From the NCBI GenBank assembly GCA_963743595.1, contig CAVURW010000064.1, positions 1 through 63,736 of the forward strand: a stretch of 63,736 nucleotides of DNA. The letters run 5' to 3'. Below, one piece after another: positions 26,575-35,740 of the stretch. Origin of the DNA: CAVURW01 sp963743595 (GTDB lineage: Bacteria > Verrucomicrobiota > Verrucomicrobiia > Methylacidiphilales > UBA1321). The first letter of the stretch is position 1, and each line of letters starts with the position of its first letter. The notes beneath the pieces are model-generated. The model ran no database searches and was not told the origin of the DNA. It saw only the letters and a program-made list of their open reading frames with translations. The position numbers and the translations under genes were made by a program.

Positions 26575-26891
26575 AGAAATCCTCAGCCCACGGCATGACC
26601 GATTGGATCACCTCGCAAGGCGTTAAGAGCTTAGTAAAATGAAGATTACGGGCCCGATATGGGACCGTATGGTTGAAGCCCTAAAGCAGGGTCAATCAAG
26701 CCGCGTCAAAACTGATCACGTGGATCAGTGAGCGGAAAAAGAAACTGGGGTAGCTCGCGGAGCCAAATTCAAAAAGAATTTCACGGGTGGGTTAATATCA
26801 GGTTCTGAGACGAAAGCAAGTCTACATGTTACGGTCGATCAGTTTTAAGCCTGATGCTTACCTAAACCTCTAGAAAGTCCATCTGAACTTT
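26575..26891. other. Intergenic region, no supported gene
   Basis: A 30-codon frame at about 26639 (MKITGPIWDRMVEALKQGQS) is too short and lacks a good ribosome site. The remainder shows no coding pattern and no clear hairpin. It may be a remnant of a lost gene. Confidence 0.3.
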
Positions 26892-27287
26892 GTGTCCGTC
26901 CGTGTGTCTGCTCAGCAATCCGGCACCCTACCCAAATCCCAGGTCCGACTCGGCAATCTCGAAGCTGAGGGTCAACTCAGTGTCCCGCTATTGGCTCAGA
27001 AACCTGTCGTTCCCGAATTGAGTCCAACCAGGGTGCCTAGCCCCTCTGCGATTCCAATTCCAATTACTCCAGTTCCCCAGGTGCCACCATATCAGCAGGG
27101 TAACCCGATTACCTTGCGAGAGCCCCCTGCCCTCGTTCCCGCAATTGCGGACACAGTTAAGTCTCCGGCTCTGGATAAGATGGAAGCCTCTTTTCGCGAT
27201 ATAACTAGACAGGTTCTTGAGGAACGCCTCAAACGCCCCGCACCCCGATTATCAGAAAACCCCGGACCCGAACTAGATTTTTCATGA
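26892..27287 (+). CDS. Pro-rich hypothetical protein
   Basis: An open frame of 131 codons from a GTG at 26892. The middle is Pro-rich (PSAIPIPITPVPQVPPYQQG) and the end is charged with a likely amphipathic helix (KMEASFRDITRQVLEERLKR). No signal peptide, and no known domain. The codon pattern is plausible but the start is weak; it may be the tail of a longer gene whose beginning has decayed. The opposite strand has a shorter and less convincing frame. Function unknown. Confidence 0.35.
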   Translation: MSVRVSAQQSGTLPKSQVRLGNLEAEGQLSVPLLAQKPVVPELSPTRVPSPSAIPIPITPVPQVPPYQQGNPITLREPPALVPAIADTVKSPALDKMEASFRDITRQVLEERLKRPAPRLSENPGPELDFS

Positions 27288-27310
27288 ACAATCGACACCA
27301 ATCGCCAGGT

Positions 27311-27508
27311 CTACTGACCTTTTTGAGGTACGGTTCTCCCGACTTCGAGGGTCGCGAAGACCCGGTTGCAGATTTCAACGACGGACGGGTGGCCCGTGTT
27401 ACTTACCTCCTCATAAAAGAACCGGCCTAAGTTGAGCAGGTCAACGCCTTCGATCGAGACATTGGCAGACGTTCCAATGCTTCTCTTCTCTTCTTCTGCC
27501 AAGCGCAT
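27311..27508 (-). CDS. Small hypothetical protein, 65 residues
   Basis: A short minus-strand frame immediately downstream of the pirin-like gene. The product begins MRLAEEEKRSIGTSANVSIE and contains GVDLLNLGRFFYEEVSNTGH, a soluble, mixed-charge sequence. The 8-bp gap from the pirin-like stop suggests co-transcription. No family recognised, and the frame could be fortuitous. Confidence 0.35.
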   Translation of the reverse strand: MRLAEEEKRSIGTSANVSIEGVDLLNLGRFFYEEVSNTGHPSVVEICNRVFATLEVGRTVPQKGQ

Positions 27509-27516
27509 TAAGAACC

Positions 27517-28347
27517 TTAAGTAGTTTTAGGCCGAGTAGAGTGAATGTATGACAAGGCCGAGGCAAGGGATACTTCGTTGGTATGAACCGAGCTGGTCCC
27601 TAAGACCAAAGGAAAATCGTGCTTTCGAGCGGAGCCAAGCAAAATCTGAACGGCTTCGTTGGGAGCGAATAATTCAATCGAGCCAGGCTCGTCCTTGAAT
27701 CCTAGAAGCAGCCGATGCGACTGTTTTCCCTGGATTGTAGCGGTACCTTCAAAACTAAAGGCAAAGGCAACGTTATGCGTGGAGGGCGGATCATAAGTCC
27801 ACGTAGATCCTTTCTCTAAACTGACCACTAAATAATTCATATCTTGATGAGTATCAATCGAACTTCTCGCGGTGTGAGGCGGAACATGGAGCGAACCCAA
27901 GAGCACTTTTATTTGTCCTCCCGCAATAGAAAGAATGGGCACTTCCTCCGGGGGCACATATTGGCCCAACGCGGGCCCATCTTCTATTATGGGTGGCAAT
28001 GCGACCCACAGTGCAAAGCCGATGGCAGGCCCGCTACCTAAAAGCTTCGCTTGGTGCCACGCTCCTCGACCCGACAACATCCATTCCAAGCCGTCCGCTT
28101 TTAAAAGGCCTTTTTTTCCCGTGTTGTCCTCATATTCAACATCACATCCGGGTTGCCACGTAAGGGTCCCTATTCCAGAATGCGGGTGCATTCGAAATGA
28201 AAATCCTGGAGTTATTTCTCCTTCAAAGAAGTCCAGAAAAATAAAAGGCTTTAGCGAGTCCCCGTTGCCCTCAGGGTCAATCAAACAGGAGATCGGCCCT
28301 CTTCTTTCACCCTGCGCAGCAGATGCGATCCTTCTAAGATTAGACAT
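27517..28347 (-). CDS. Pirin-family bicupin protein with altered metal site
   Basis: A 276-residue pirin/YhhW-type protein. The first cupin has FRMHPHSGIGTLTW, which gives two of the metal-binding His, and MLSGRGAWHQAK, which gives the third. In characterised pirins the fourth ligand is a Glu two residues after that His; here the position is Ala. Metal binding or quercetinase-type activity may thus be changed. The second cupin covers residues about 145-270. ATG at 28347 (MSNLRRIASAAQGERR) is preferred over an upstream TTG. It may be co-transcribed with the small frame at 27311. Confidence 0.8.
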   Translation of the reverse strand: MSNLRRIASAAQGERRGPISCLIDPEGNGDSLKPFIFLDFFEGEITPGFSFRMHPHSGIGTLTWQPGCDVEYEDNTGKKGLLKADGLEWMLSGRGAWHQAKLLGSGPAIGFALWVALPPIIEDGPALGQYVPPEEVPILSIAGGQIKVLLGSLHVPPHTARSSIDTHQDMNYLVVSLEKGSTWTYDPPSTHNVAFAFSFEGTATIQGKQSHRLLLGFKDEPGSIELFAPNEAVQILLGSARKHDFPLVLGTSSVHTNEVSLASALSYIHSTRPKTT

Positions 28348-28534
28348 AGATCGAGAAAGCAACCACGGGTTTCACAATCGGTCAAGTTCGCTCATATAAT
28401 TCCCGGGCATCAGGCGTAACCACTGCTGATGTGTAACCTGTTCCGCCCAAAAGTTTACTGCAATCTTCAACAAAATAGAGACTCGACAGTTCTTTAAATG
28501 GGCCTCCGACCGAACCGTCCGTCAATCTGCGAAC

Positions 28535-28876
28535 TCAGAACGACGCTTTCACTCCACCGGTAATGGAATTCTGGAGATAACTGCTTTGTCCTGCCTGCAC
28601 ATCGTAGTTCAGGAACATGCCGATGGGTATGTCCTTATTCCCCGTCAAAACAGCGTTGAGGCCGAGGCCCACCAAGGCGTAGTCACGCTCCGGAGCAAGA
28701 GTGTAAAGGTCGAACGAACCAAACGCACCGGCAAGGCTTGTTGCAACGCCACGGGAGTTATCCAGGCACTCGTGGTACCAGGCGACACGCAGCTCCGGGA
28801 TCAACTCGAGACTGGGACCTGTACTGATGACTCCATCGACTTTGCCACCCACATGGGTATGGAGCGAATCAATCAT
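28535..28876 (-). pseudogene. C-terminal beta-barrel fragment of an autotransporter
   Basis: The 113-residue product matches only the end of an autotransporter translocator: GPSLELIPELRVAWYHECLD, ERDYALVGLGLNAVLTGN and a final strand ending GGVKASF, with the C-terminal Phe used by the BAM complex. The passenger and the first part of the barrel are missing, and there is no signal peptide. The 270 bp upstream contain no continuation. It is best read as a remnant; a small outer-membrane protein is possible only if an export signal exists elsewhere. Confidence 0.6.
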
Positions 28877-29148
28877 TATATCGCAAATATAAGCACCACT
28901 TACTTTTCTACGAGATTAAAACATTGTATTTTTAGATATCTGAGTTGTTGGCTCTGATGTCCTTGCCGCCCTCTGTAAAAGCGCAATTGCCTATACCGAT
29001 CTTTGGATGCTATGGGAGCATGCTTGACATACTTAATAGTTCGTCATCGTGGCTATCTGGTAAGCCTATTCCGGTTTAGACGAGAAAAAAGAATCGAGCC
29101 TTAGCTGAGGTGCCGAGCTTGACTGCCCTGCCTGAAAGACGAGGAAAT

Positions 29149-30612
29149 TCAAAACTTTACAGTTAGCCAAGTGGCCACGTAATCGGAGTCTTTCGTGCCT
29201 GGGATGTTTTGGAGATACGTCCCACGGATAAAATGGTCATAGGCAACGGTAAAACTTGTGTGAGGATTAATCTGACAATTGGCTTCTGCATATAGCTCTG
29301 TACCGACGAATCGGCTCCGGTCTACAGGAATGTCGGGAGCCAGGGGAAATCCACCAAAGTTGTAGATGCCATCGCCCGTGCTCTCTCGCCAATAAAATAA
29401 GGGACTTGCAGTGAAACTCACGTTCTTAATCGGATACCAATCCAGCTCCGGGTGAACGACGATAATATTCTGCTGACCTATCGGCGCCGCCTCGGAGTAG
29501 TAATTACCCCGGCTATATGGCGAGGAAAACGTCCCGAGACTTCCGCTACCAGGATGTTCATCTCCACTAAAAGCGTCGGCCTTTATTGAAAGATGGGGCG
29601 AGCCGAAGTCATCTACAAATCGGTAGCCCGTTTCAGTGGAAAGGTACCACGCTTTTACGTCCCTGGGGCCAGTATGCCCCGTCTGGTATCCGCCCTCCCA
29701 ATCGTAATCAAATGATTTGGTGGTGCCATACAGCCGTGTGCCGAATGTATGTCGAACTTCATCGCCGGCACCATTCCAATAAACGGCAGAATCGTCGGAT
29801 CGGCCCACGTAATAAAGATCGGCTCGCAGATTTGGGACAATCGGACGCGTCGAGTACAACCCCCACATCCTCACATGCGGGTCCGGGTTATCAAACGAGT
29901 AGGGATTTGTTTCGACGGGACGGTAGCCAAAGGCATCAACCTCCCAATCCTTAAAATGAAGAATCGCACGGATGCCGTCAAAACTTTGCCGCGTATTGGG
30001 GCCTTCACGAGGATCTAAAATACGACCGATCCCCAAACCGAGTTCCTGCCGCCCCACGCTAACGGCCGCCTGGCCATTACCATTTTTGAAAAAGGTCCAA
30101 CCCACGAAGGCTTGGTGTAAATTGATCTCATCGCGATCTGTCGGACGAGGACCTCCCAGGCGACCTTCCTCCAATGCACTAGACATCTGAGTAAAGATAA
30201 TCAGGTTGTCATTCACATGGAGAGCCGCATGCAAAAAGACTCTTTGGAGCCAGGAGCTATTCTGGGGCGGAGTCAAAAGCCCAAAATTCTCGCCCGACCA
30301 ATACTCATAGCGTTCTCTCACTTCACCGCCAAAACTCAGATAAACGTTCTTGGATTCAGTCAAAGGAACGAACTTGATCGAATCGAATAAATCCGAGCGG
30401 TTCCGGGCTTGCTTGAGATACGCGTAGTCCTCCATGTCTCGAAATAAAAGATATGGTGGCGGCGGCGAGCCCGGGAGCCCCATGAGGCAGGCATCCGGTT
30501 GCTCGGCGGTTAGTGTGTCCGGCACCTCGGCAGAGGGTACCGCATAAGCTGTGGAGCAGCTTCCTAAAAGAACAGCTAAAGAACAGGTAATGCAGGTTAT
30601 TGCTAGTTTCAT
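29149..30612 (-). CDS. Outer-membrane porin of the alginate-export family
   Basis: A 487-residue beta-barrel protein. It has a signal peptide (MKLAITCITCSLAVLLGSCS, with cleavage near AYA) and a C-terminal strand ending YVATWLTVKF. KNVYLSFGGEVRERYEYWSG opens the barrel, and NLHQAFVGWTFFKNGNGQAA with SVGRQELGLGIGRILDPREG matches the alginate_exp (AlgE-like) family. In Pseudomonas AlgE exports alginate, but the family in other phyla is broad and the substrate here is unknown. The gene stands alone. Confidence 0.75.
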   Translation of the reverse strand: MKLAITCITCSLAVLLGSCSTAYAVPSAEVPDTLTAEQPDACLMGLPGSPPPPYLLFRDMEDYAYLKQARNRSDLFDSIKFVPLTESKNVYLSFGGEVRERYEYWSGENFGLLTPPQNSSWLQRVFLHAALHVNDNLIIFTQMSSALEEGRLGGPRPTDRDEINLHQAFVGWTFFKNGNGQAAVSVGRQELGLGIGRILDPREGPNTRQSFDGIRAILHFKDWEVDAFGYRPVETNPYSFDNPDPHVRMWGLYSTRPIVPNLRADLYYVGRSDDSAVYWNGAGDEVRHTFGTRLYGTTKSFDYDWEGGYQTGHTGPRDVKAWYLSTETGYRFVDDFGSPHLSIKADAFSGDEHPGSGSLGTFSSPYSRGNYYSEAAPIGQQNIIVVHPELDWYPIKNVSFTASPLFYWRESTGDGIYNFGGFPLAPDIPVDRSRFVGTELYAEANCQINPHTSFTVAYDHFIRGTYLQNIPGTKDSDYVATWLTVKF

Positions 30613-30758
30613 GTCGTTCTTAATTGCACGTTGAATTCACAGCCTCTCAGCTCGGTGCAGTCGAAGCTGGGCAAAGAATCCGTCGATTTACAGATTTTCG
30701 GCTGCCTGCCGATGTGATAACGAGGGACATGAGGGTCCGATCTCTTTGGATTCAACAA

Positions 30759-31367
30759 CTACTTAATAAAGTGGAGTAGGGTGTCAACGAACTTGCCCTC
30801 GGCAATGGATTCCGAGATCGGGCGCCGCGTATTCGGTGACTCCACGGCTTTCAATTTCTCTGGCAGGCTCTCTTTAGAGCCTTGCTTACCCACTGCGACC
30901 ATGGCTTCGACTCTAAACTCTAGTGGGATACACAGAATTTCTCTCGCACGATTGTAATCGAATCCTTCCATGGCATGGGTGGCGTATCCACTTGACCAAG
31001 CTTGAAGGGCCAGATTTTGAGCAGCGGCACCGGCATCGAAAGAATGTGATACTGAGGGTTTTCCATTGTAGTCAAAGCACGAGTTGGAAATGACCAGGAT
31101 TAAAGCAGCTGCATTGCTGACCCAAACTTGGTTTCCGGGCAAAAGCAGATCAAAAAAGAGGGGCCACTCCGGCGTCTCTCGTCTGGCATAAAGAAAGCGC
31201 CAGGATTGATTATTGAACGAAGATGGAGCCCAACGGGCAGCTTCGAAGAGCTTGAAAAGATCCTCGTCTGAAATCGCTTCTGGTAGAAACGCCCGGGGCG
31301 ACCACCGTTGAAAGAAGAGAGGCACGATCGGATGTTCAGGTTTGCGGAGGGAACTTTCTGTGTTCAT
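30759..31367 (-). CDS. Nitroreductase-family flavoprotein
   Basis: A 202-residue FMN-dependent oxidoreductase. RWSPRAFLPEAISDEDLFKL is the N-terminal FMN-binding region with the phosphate-contacting Arg residues, EAARWAPSSFNNQSWRFLYA the conserved FMN/substrate segment, and SFDAGAAAQNLALQAWSSGY the dimer helix. The substrate is unknown. It lies 9 bp downstream of the isochorismatase-like gene on the same strand, so the pair is likely one operon, perhaps for detoxifying aromatic or electrophilic compounds. Confidence 0.88.
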   Translation of the reverse strand: MNTESSLRKPEHPIVPLFFQRWSPRAFLPEAISDEDLFKLFEAARWAPSSFNNQSWRFLYARRETPEWPLFFDLLLPGNQVWVSNAAALILVISNSCFDYNGKPSVSHSFDAGAAAQNLALQAWSSGYATHAMEGFDYNRAREILCIPLEFRVEAMVAVGKQGSKESLPEKLKAVESPNTRRPISESIAEGKFVDTLLHFIK

Positions 31368-31376
31368 AAAGTCTGT

Positions 31377-31961
31377 TTAAAGTTTAGAAATGATCTCATC
31401 AGCCATAATCTGCTGGGCTATGCGCCCCTGATCGGTACCAAAATCATTTTGCAGCTCTGTAACCACTTGGTTGACAACTGTGACGATTGCTCCCTGACTT
31501 CGCAGCCTTTCGTACGTGAGTTGATCTCCCAGGCTGGTCATCGTCCCACATGCATCAGCCACCGCCATTACTTTAAAATTCATTTCGAGGGCACTGACCG
31601 CCGCCCAGTAGAGGCAAATATCAGTCGTTAACCCGGCCAGAATCAGGTGAGTTCTACCGGAAGCGGTAGCGTAAGCGCGCAAGTTTTCGTCGCTCCAGCA
31701 ATCCAGAGATCCGCCACGCTTAAAACGATTTACAAACGCAGTGGGAGCCACCTCCTGAATCTGCGGAATTGTCGGTCCAACATAATCTTCCATAGTTGTC
31801 GTCAAAATCAGGGGCATATCATAAGCCACAGCCATTCGGGCCAATACCCGGCAACCGGCGACGACTGTTTCTTTAGGAAGGCTTTTGACCCATTCCAGAG
31901 TCATGACTTGGTGGTCTACAAGCACGATGAGTGAGTTTGACGTTGTAAAGGCTTGTTTCAT
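31377..31961 (-). CDS. Isochorismatase-family cysteine hydrolase (YcaC-like)
   Basis: A 194-residue hydrolase of the isochorismatase fold. The catalytic triad can be read as Asp in LIVLVDHQVMTLEW, Lys in NRFKRGGSLDCW, and Cys in LAGLTTDICLYWAAVSALEM. The length and motifs fit the YcaC-like subgroup, whose substrates are largely unknown. It is followed after 9 bp by a nitroreductase gene. A damaged second copy of parts of this gene lies about 750 bp upstream, at 32711-32785. Confidence 0.88.
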   Translation of the reverse strand: MKQAFTTSNSLIVLVDHQVMTLEWVKSLPKETVVAGCRVLARMAVAYDMPLILTTTMEDYVGPTIPQIQEVAPTAFVNRFKRGGSLDCWSDENLRAYATASGRTHLILAGLTTDICLYWAAVSALEMNFKVMAVADACGTMTSLGDQLTYERLRSQGAIVTVVNQVVTELQNDFGTDQGRIAQQIMADEIISKL

Positions 31962-33260
31962 GGTGATAAGTAGATTCGATTAGTAATTTAGACTGTTTTA
32001 ATTTATCAGCTCTATTCGTTCCTTGCAGGAGATTGGAAATTGGAGATTGAAGGAGGTACCGCCGACATTTAGCAACCGAATGATACGTTAGTGCATTGAT
32101 CTGTGTTTGCGAGAAACATCATGTCAGAAATAGTGCTTTTCAAGTTCGGTATAACGAACTCAAAGGTAAAACAGAAAGACTCGATTGAGCTTCTTGCGAC
32201 GGCGTGGAGAGGAGGGTGGGATATGGTTTCCCCTATTGTCTCGCCAAACTGCTCCAGGATCGATTGTTTAGAGCCCGAAGCGATGTGCATTTTCAAAGTG
32301 AGTGATATCTCAAGTGCTCTAAAGAGTGAGAGACAAGGCATCAAGAAAGCATTCAACCGCGTCACATTACATGGTCGAAATAATTCAACAGATAAACCTA
32401 TTTCTCTAGATTTATTTATTTAATTTTCAATAAAGCACAGTCATGAACAGGTACCTGGACCGAATAACCGTCGTTAAACTTACCGAGGGTCCGGTGCATC
32501 CAAAGATTCTTTGTCGTGCTGTCGAGCAGCGAGTTTGGTTTTTCAATGAGAAACAAGAGGGGAGATCACCTGACGACACAGACTGTCCCTGTCCATTCGT
32601 TAGCTTTATACCAATGTTGACCGCAGCAATTTCTCTTCGGAAACTCGGTGCAACCAATCGATTCTCTGTGCTCGAGATGTTTCGCGCGCTCGGATGCTTC
32701 GAGCTGTTGAAAATTTGGAAGTGATCTCATTGGCCATAATCTACTGGGCTATGCACTCCGCCATGTTTAAACCGATTTGCAAACCAAGACTGCCATAGCC
32801 AGTAATGCCTATATTATTAGAAAAAGATTTGATCTTTTCGGTCGATAACTACCCGTTTCGCGCTAAATAGTTTATCAATAGCTATTCTCTTCAGAGGTTA
32901 CATCCGCTAGTTTGGCTGGCCATTGGAAAGTTGCCCGAAGAGTGTGCTGCAGATGAAGAGAATTTTTCAGCCTGTTATTCGTGAAGCTATAGACTAGTTA
33001 ATATATATAAAAACCCATATTTAATTGATAATAATATTTAATGCATCTCTTGGTCAGTCCAGTTACTCTAAGGAGTAATTGCGTCGTTACCCTCAACCTG
33101 AGTTATTGTAGGGAGGATAGACGACTAACGCCGAATGGATGAGGTGAATGGTCTTCTATCGGCTTCTATTTTACCTCATTGGATATGCTTACGACATCAC
33201 CCTGAGCATCTAAATATAGAACAAAATGTAGGGGGATCTTTTTAGCCTCAGATTCATTTC
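31962..33260. other. Degraded accessory region without intact genes
   Basis: About 1.3 kb of lower-GC sequence. Frames of 76-107 codons occur on both strands (for example 32103-32423 plus, 32443-32724 plus, 32069-32365 minus), but none has a recognised domain or a convincing start. The only identified item is the deleted isochorismatase copy at 32711-32785. The last 200 bp should carry the promoter of the XylR-type gene at 33261. Confidence 0.5.
32711..32785 (-). pseudogene. Internally deleted second copy of the isochorismatase gene
   Basis: Bases 32711-32757 match 31380-31426, the 3' end of the intact gene, with about seven differences. The next bases, to 32785, match 31707-31735, so about 280 bp in between are missing. 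The order and strand are kept. This shows a past duplication followed by decay. Confidence 0.65.
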
Positions 33261-34433
33261 ATGATAAAGTTCACTTCTCAGTCGGGTAGAGCGGTACAGA
33301 ACGGCCCGCTGCAAAACCGTAAGCGGGTGATGCTCATCCAGGCGTGGTGGCGGGATGGTATCCTCCAAGGCGTGGGCCGTTATGCCCGCGAACACAATTG
33401 GACTCTTGACTGCCAAATGCGCTGGAACCAACGACTTCCCGTCGAAGAGCGATACGTGAGCGATGGGTTTATTGCTTATGTGGGAGAAGAGGTTACTAAT
33501 GTTCCGCACGTTATTAAATATGTAAAATCGTTTGCCCGACCGATTGTAGATCTCAGTTGCTACGGAACCCACTTCAATGGAATCCGCGTCGCCGGAGATA
33601 ATTTCGAACGGGGTGCCCTGGCCGCACGCCACTTGATTTCGCTTGGGTTTCAAAATCTCGTCTTTGTTCGAAACGAATATGGAATAACGCAAGCTAAGCG
33701 TGAAGATGGATTTCTGGATGCGGCCGCCAACGCTGGGATCACGCCGGTCCTCATCCGCCACGCGAACCTTCTCCGTGATCTGCCGACACTCCCTCGTCCG
33801 TTAGGATTATCTAGCGCAAATGATCACACCGCTATTTCGGCCATTAATACCTGCATGGATTTGGGAATTCACGTTCCTGAAGAAGTCGCGGTTGTTGGGA
33901 TTGATGATACCGATGTGATCTGCGATCTAGCCCCGATTCCTCTATCAAGCGTTAATTTTAACGATGAGATCATCGGTTACCGTGCCGCTGAGATGCTAGA
34001 TCGTCTCATGAACAACGAAAAGCTAGGACAAGAGTCGATTATTGTGCCCAGCAAAGGCGTAACTGTCCGAGCTTCCAGCGATACGCTCGCCATTTTCGAT
34101 CTCAGCACGGCCAAAGCCCTTCGATTCATTCGGTCGGAATTCCGTCGTCCCATCCAGATCAAGGATATCCCTCGGAACGGGCGTTCCCTGCGGTGGATTC
34201 AAAAGCAATTTCAACAACACGCCGGCCTAGCGATGATCGATGAACTGATCCGCTTACGGTTGAATCATGCCAAGAAATTGCTCACGACCACTTCGATGAA
34301 AGTGGAAAGCGTCGGATATGAGTCGGGCTTCTCAAATCGGAGTCATTTCGTGACCACCTTCAAGCAACAAGTTGGGCTTACTCCCACCACATATAGAGTG
34401 GAATGTGCAGCGCTAACGATGCCTCCAAATTAG
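33261..34433 (+). CDS. XylR-type transcriptional regulator, copy 1
   Basis: A 390-residue regulator with a LacI/periplasmic-binding-like sensor (about residues 20-285) and a C-terminal AraC helix-turn-helix (about 290-385). VAVVGIDDTDVICDLAPIPL and SSVNFNDEIIGYRAAEMLDR are sensor motifs; SMKVESVGYESGFSNRSHFV and GLTPTTYR are the AraC part. This is the E. coli XylR architecture, with no N-terminal LacI helix-turn-helix. The ligand is probably a plant sugar. Bases 33435-34350 are read as identical to those of a second copy at 49816, although the outer parts of the two genes differ. It heads the left side of the glycoside-hydrolase locus. Confidence 0.9.
   Translation: MIKFTSQSGRAVQNGPLQNRKRVMLIQAWWRDGILQGVGRYAREHNWTLDCQMRWNQRLPVEERYVSDGFIAYVGEEVTNVPHVIKYVKSFARPIVDLSCYGTHFNGIRVAGDNFERGALAARHLISLGFQNLVFVRNEYGITQAKREDGFLDAAANAGITPVLIRHANLLRDLPTLPRPLGLSSANDHTAISAINTCMDLGIHVPEEVAVVGIDDTDVICDLAPIPLSSVNFNDEIIGYRAAEMLDRLMNNEKLGQESIIVPSKGVTVRASSDTLAIFDLSTAKALRFIRSEFRRPIQIKDIPRNGRSLRWIQKQFQQHAGLAMIDELIRLRLNHAKKLLTTTSMKVESVGYESGFSNRSHFVTTFKQQVGLTPTTYRVECAALTMPPN
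33435..34350 (+). repeat. 916-bp direct repeat, left copy
   Basis: Read as identical to 49987-50902, with a constant offset of 16,552. The left neighbour (33276-33434) aligns without gaps to 49828-49986 but has about 17 mismatches; the right neighbour (34351-34433) has about 25 mismatches in 83 bp. There are no insertion-sequence ends at the limits. Confidence 0.9.
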
Positions 34434-34633
34434 CTTATAGTATTCTCTTTCAGAAAAGATCAAATGTAGCCGTCAAGCGATACGACTGTTCTTTCGAAGC
34501 ACGTAGATCCGATTTTGCCGGTCCTTAAACCATTTCACTTGAAAAGCAGGAGATCACCGTGTTAGCGGATATTTTCCCGGAAAACCGAGTTATTAACGCT
34601 AAAGTGATAGTAGACTGATTCTTCACCTACCCC

Positions 34634-35536
34634 TTAAAGGGAGGTGCGGATCTCGTTTCCATCGTAACTGATTTCTCTAGCTGTTTGGGACGGAGCTATC
34701 CCGGCGCCCTGCTCGGGAGAAACAAGCACGGCGCGAAAGGTCCGCTTATTCAGCATCCCGGGAAAAGTGCCGCTGCGCTTTCCTATTGTGAGCGTCCGTG
34801 ACTTATCGTTCCAACTGATGGGAATAACAGCATACAAACCTTTCTCATACCGGTAGCTGTCACCCTCATCGTCGTAAAGGGCGAATGCACCATTGGCCCC
34901 TGGATAAATGCGGAGCTCAATAGGATCAGCAGGCTTTTCCGTGGCATATTGCAGATCTGGACCGAGGGGAACAATAGAACCAGCACGCACGAAAAGAGGA
35001 ATCGTTTCAACCGGTGCAGGAACGGAAATTTCCTGACCGCCTTTTTGTACTTCCCCTGTCCAGAAGTTTATCCAGCTCGTGTCACTGGGGAGATATACAT
35101 TACGACTGGTAGCCCTTGCCTCTGTCACGGGAGCAGCAAGAAACGCGGGACCGAACATGTATTCATCCGAGATTTCCCAAACCTTGGCGTCATTAGGAAA
35201 ATCCATTCCCAGGGCGCGCATCATCGTTGAACCCTTAAAGGTCACCTGAGCCGCATCACTATAGTTGTAGGGTAGCATCCGATAGCGGAGCCGATCATAG
35301 GCGAGCAGATTAGTTTGCGTCGTCGGGAGCCATTTCCACATTTCTGTTTCGGTTTGGTTCGAATCGCATCTGAAGCCGAAAAAACATTGGCAGGAGCCCC
35401 AAAAAGAAGGGAGGTCGTCGAAATGGCGGCAGCAAGCAATGCTGGTGGCAAAAGATATCGCATCCGTGGATCCTAATACGAGATCGTGCAGCTTTTTGAT
35501 GTGAAAACCATCCCCCGTAAGAGTAGTCGATTGCAA
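34634..35536 (-). pseudogene. GH31 glycosidase, C-terminal remnant
   Basis: The readable product covers only the end of a GH31 enzyme (alpha-xylosidase/alpha-glucosidase group): TEMWKWLPTTQTNLLAYDRL, GPAFLAAPVTEARATSRNVY, WINFWTGEVQKGGQEISVPA, then VETIPLFVRAGSIVPLGPDL and the C-terminal beta domains. The catalytic barrel with its two acidic residues is absent. The first 60 or so residues look frame-altered, since GH31-like text also appears in a neighbouring frame near 35340-35440. It is a truncated gene, probably without activity. Confidence 0.7.
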
Positions 35537-35740
35537 TAGTTAGACTACAGGCTGCGAGAATTCGGGACTTGAAAAGGCTTACTTTTTTCAAAGGACAGGA
35601 GCGATTTAAATCCCAATGTTTCTGCGGACTTCAGAAAGAGAATTCCTGGGGCAAAATCGACGCCGGGAAGTTCTCAAACGAGCTTACTCAGAATGGGGAT
35701 AGCATCCCTAACAGAAATTGCGATAGGCTTTTTCGAACGA

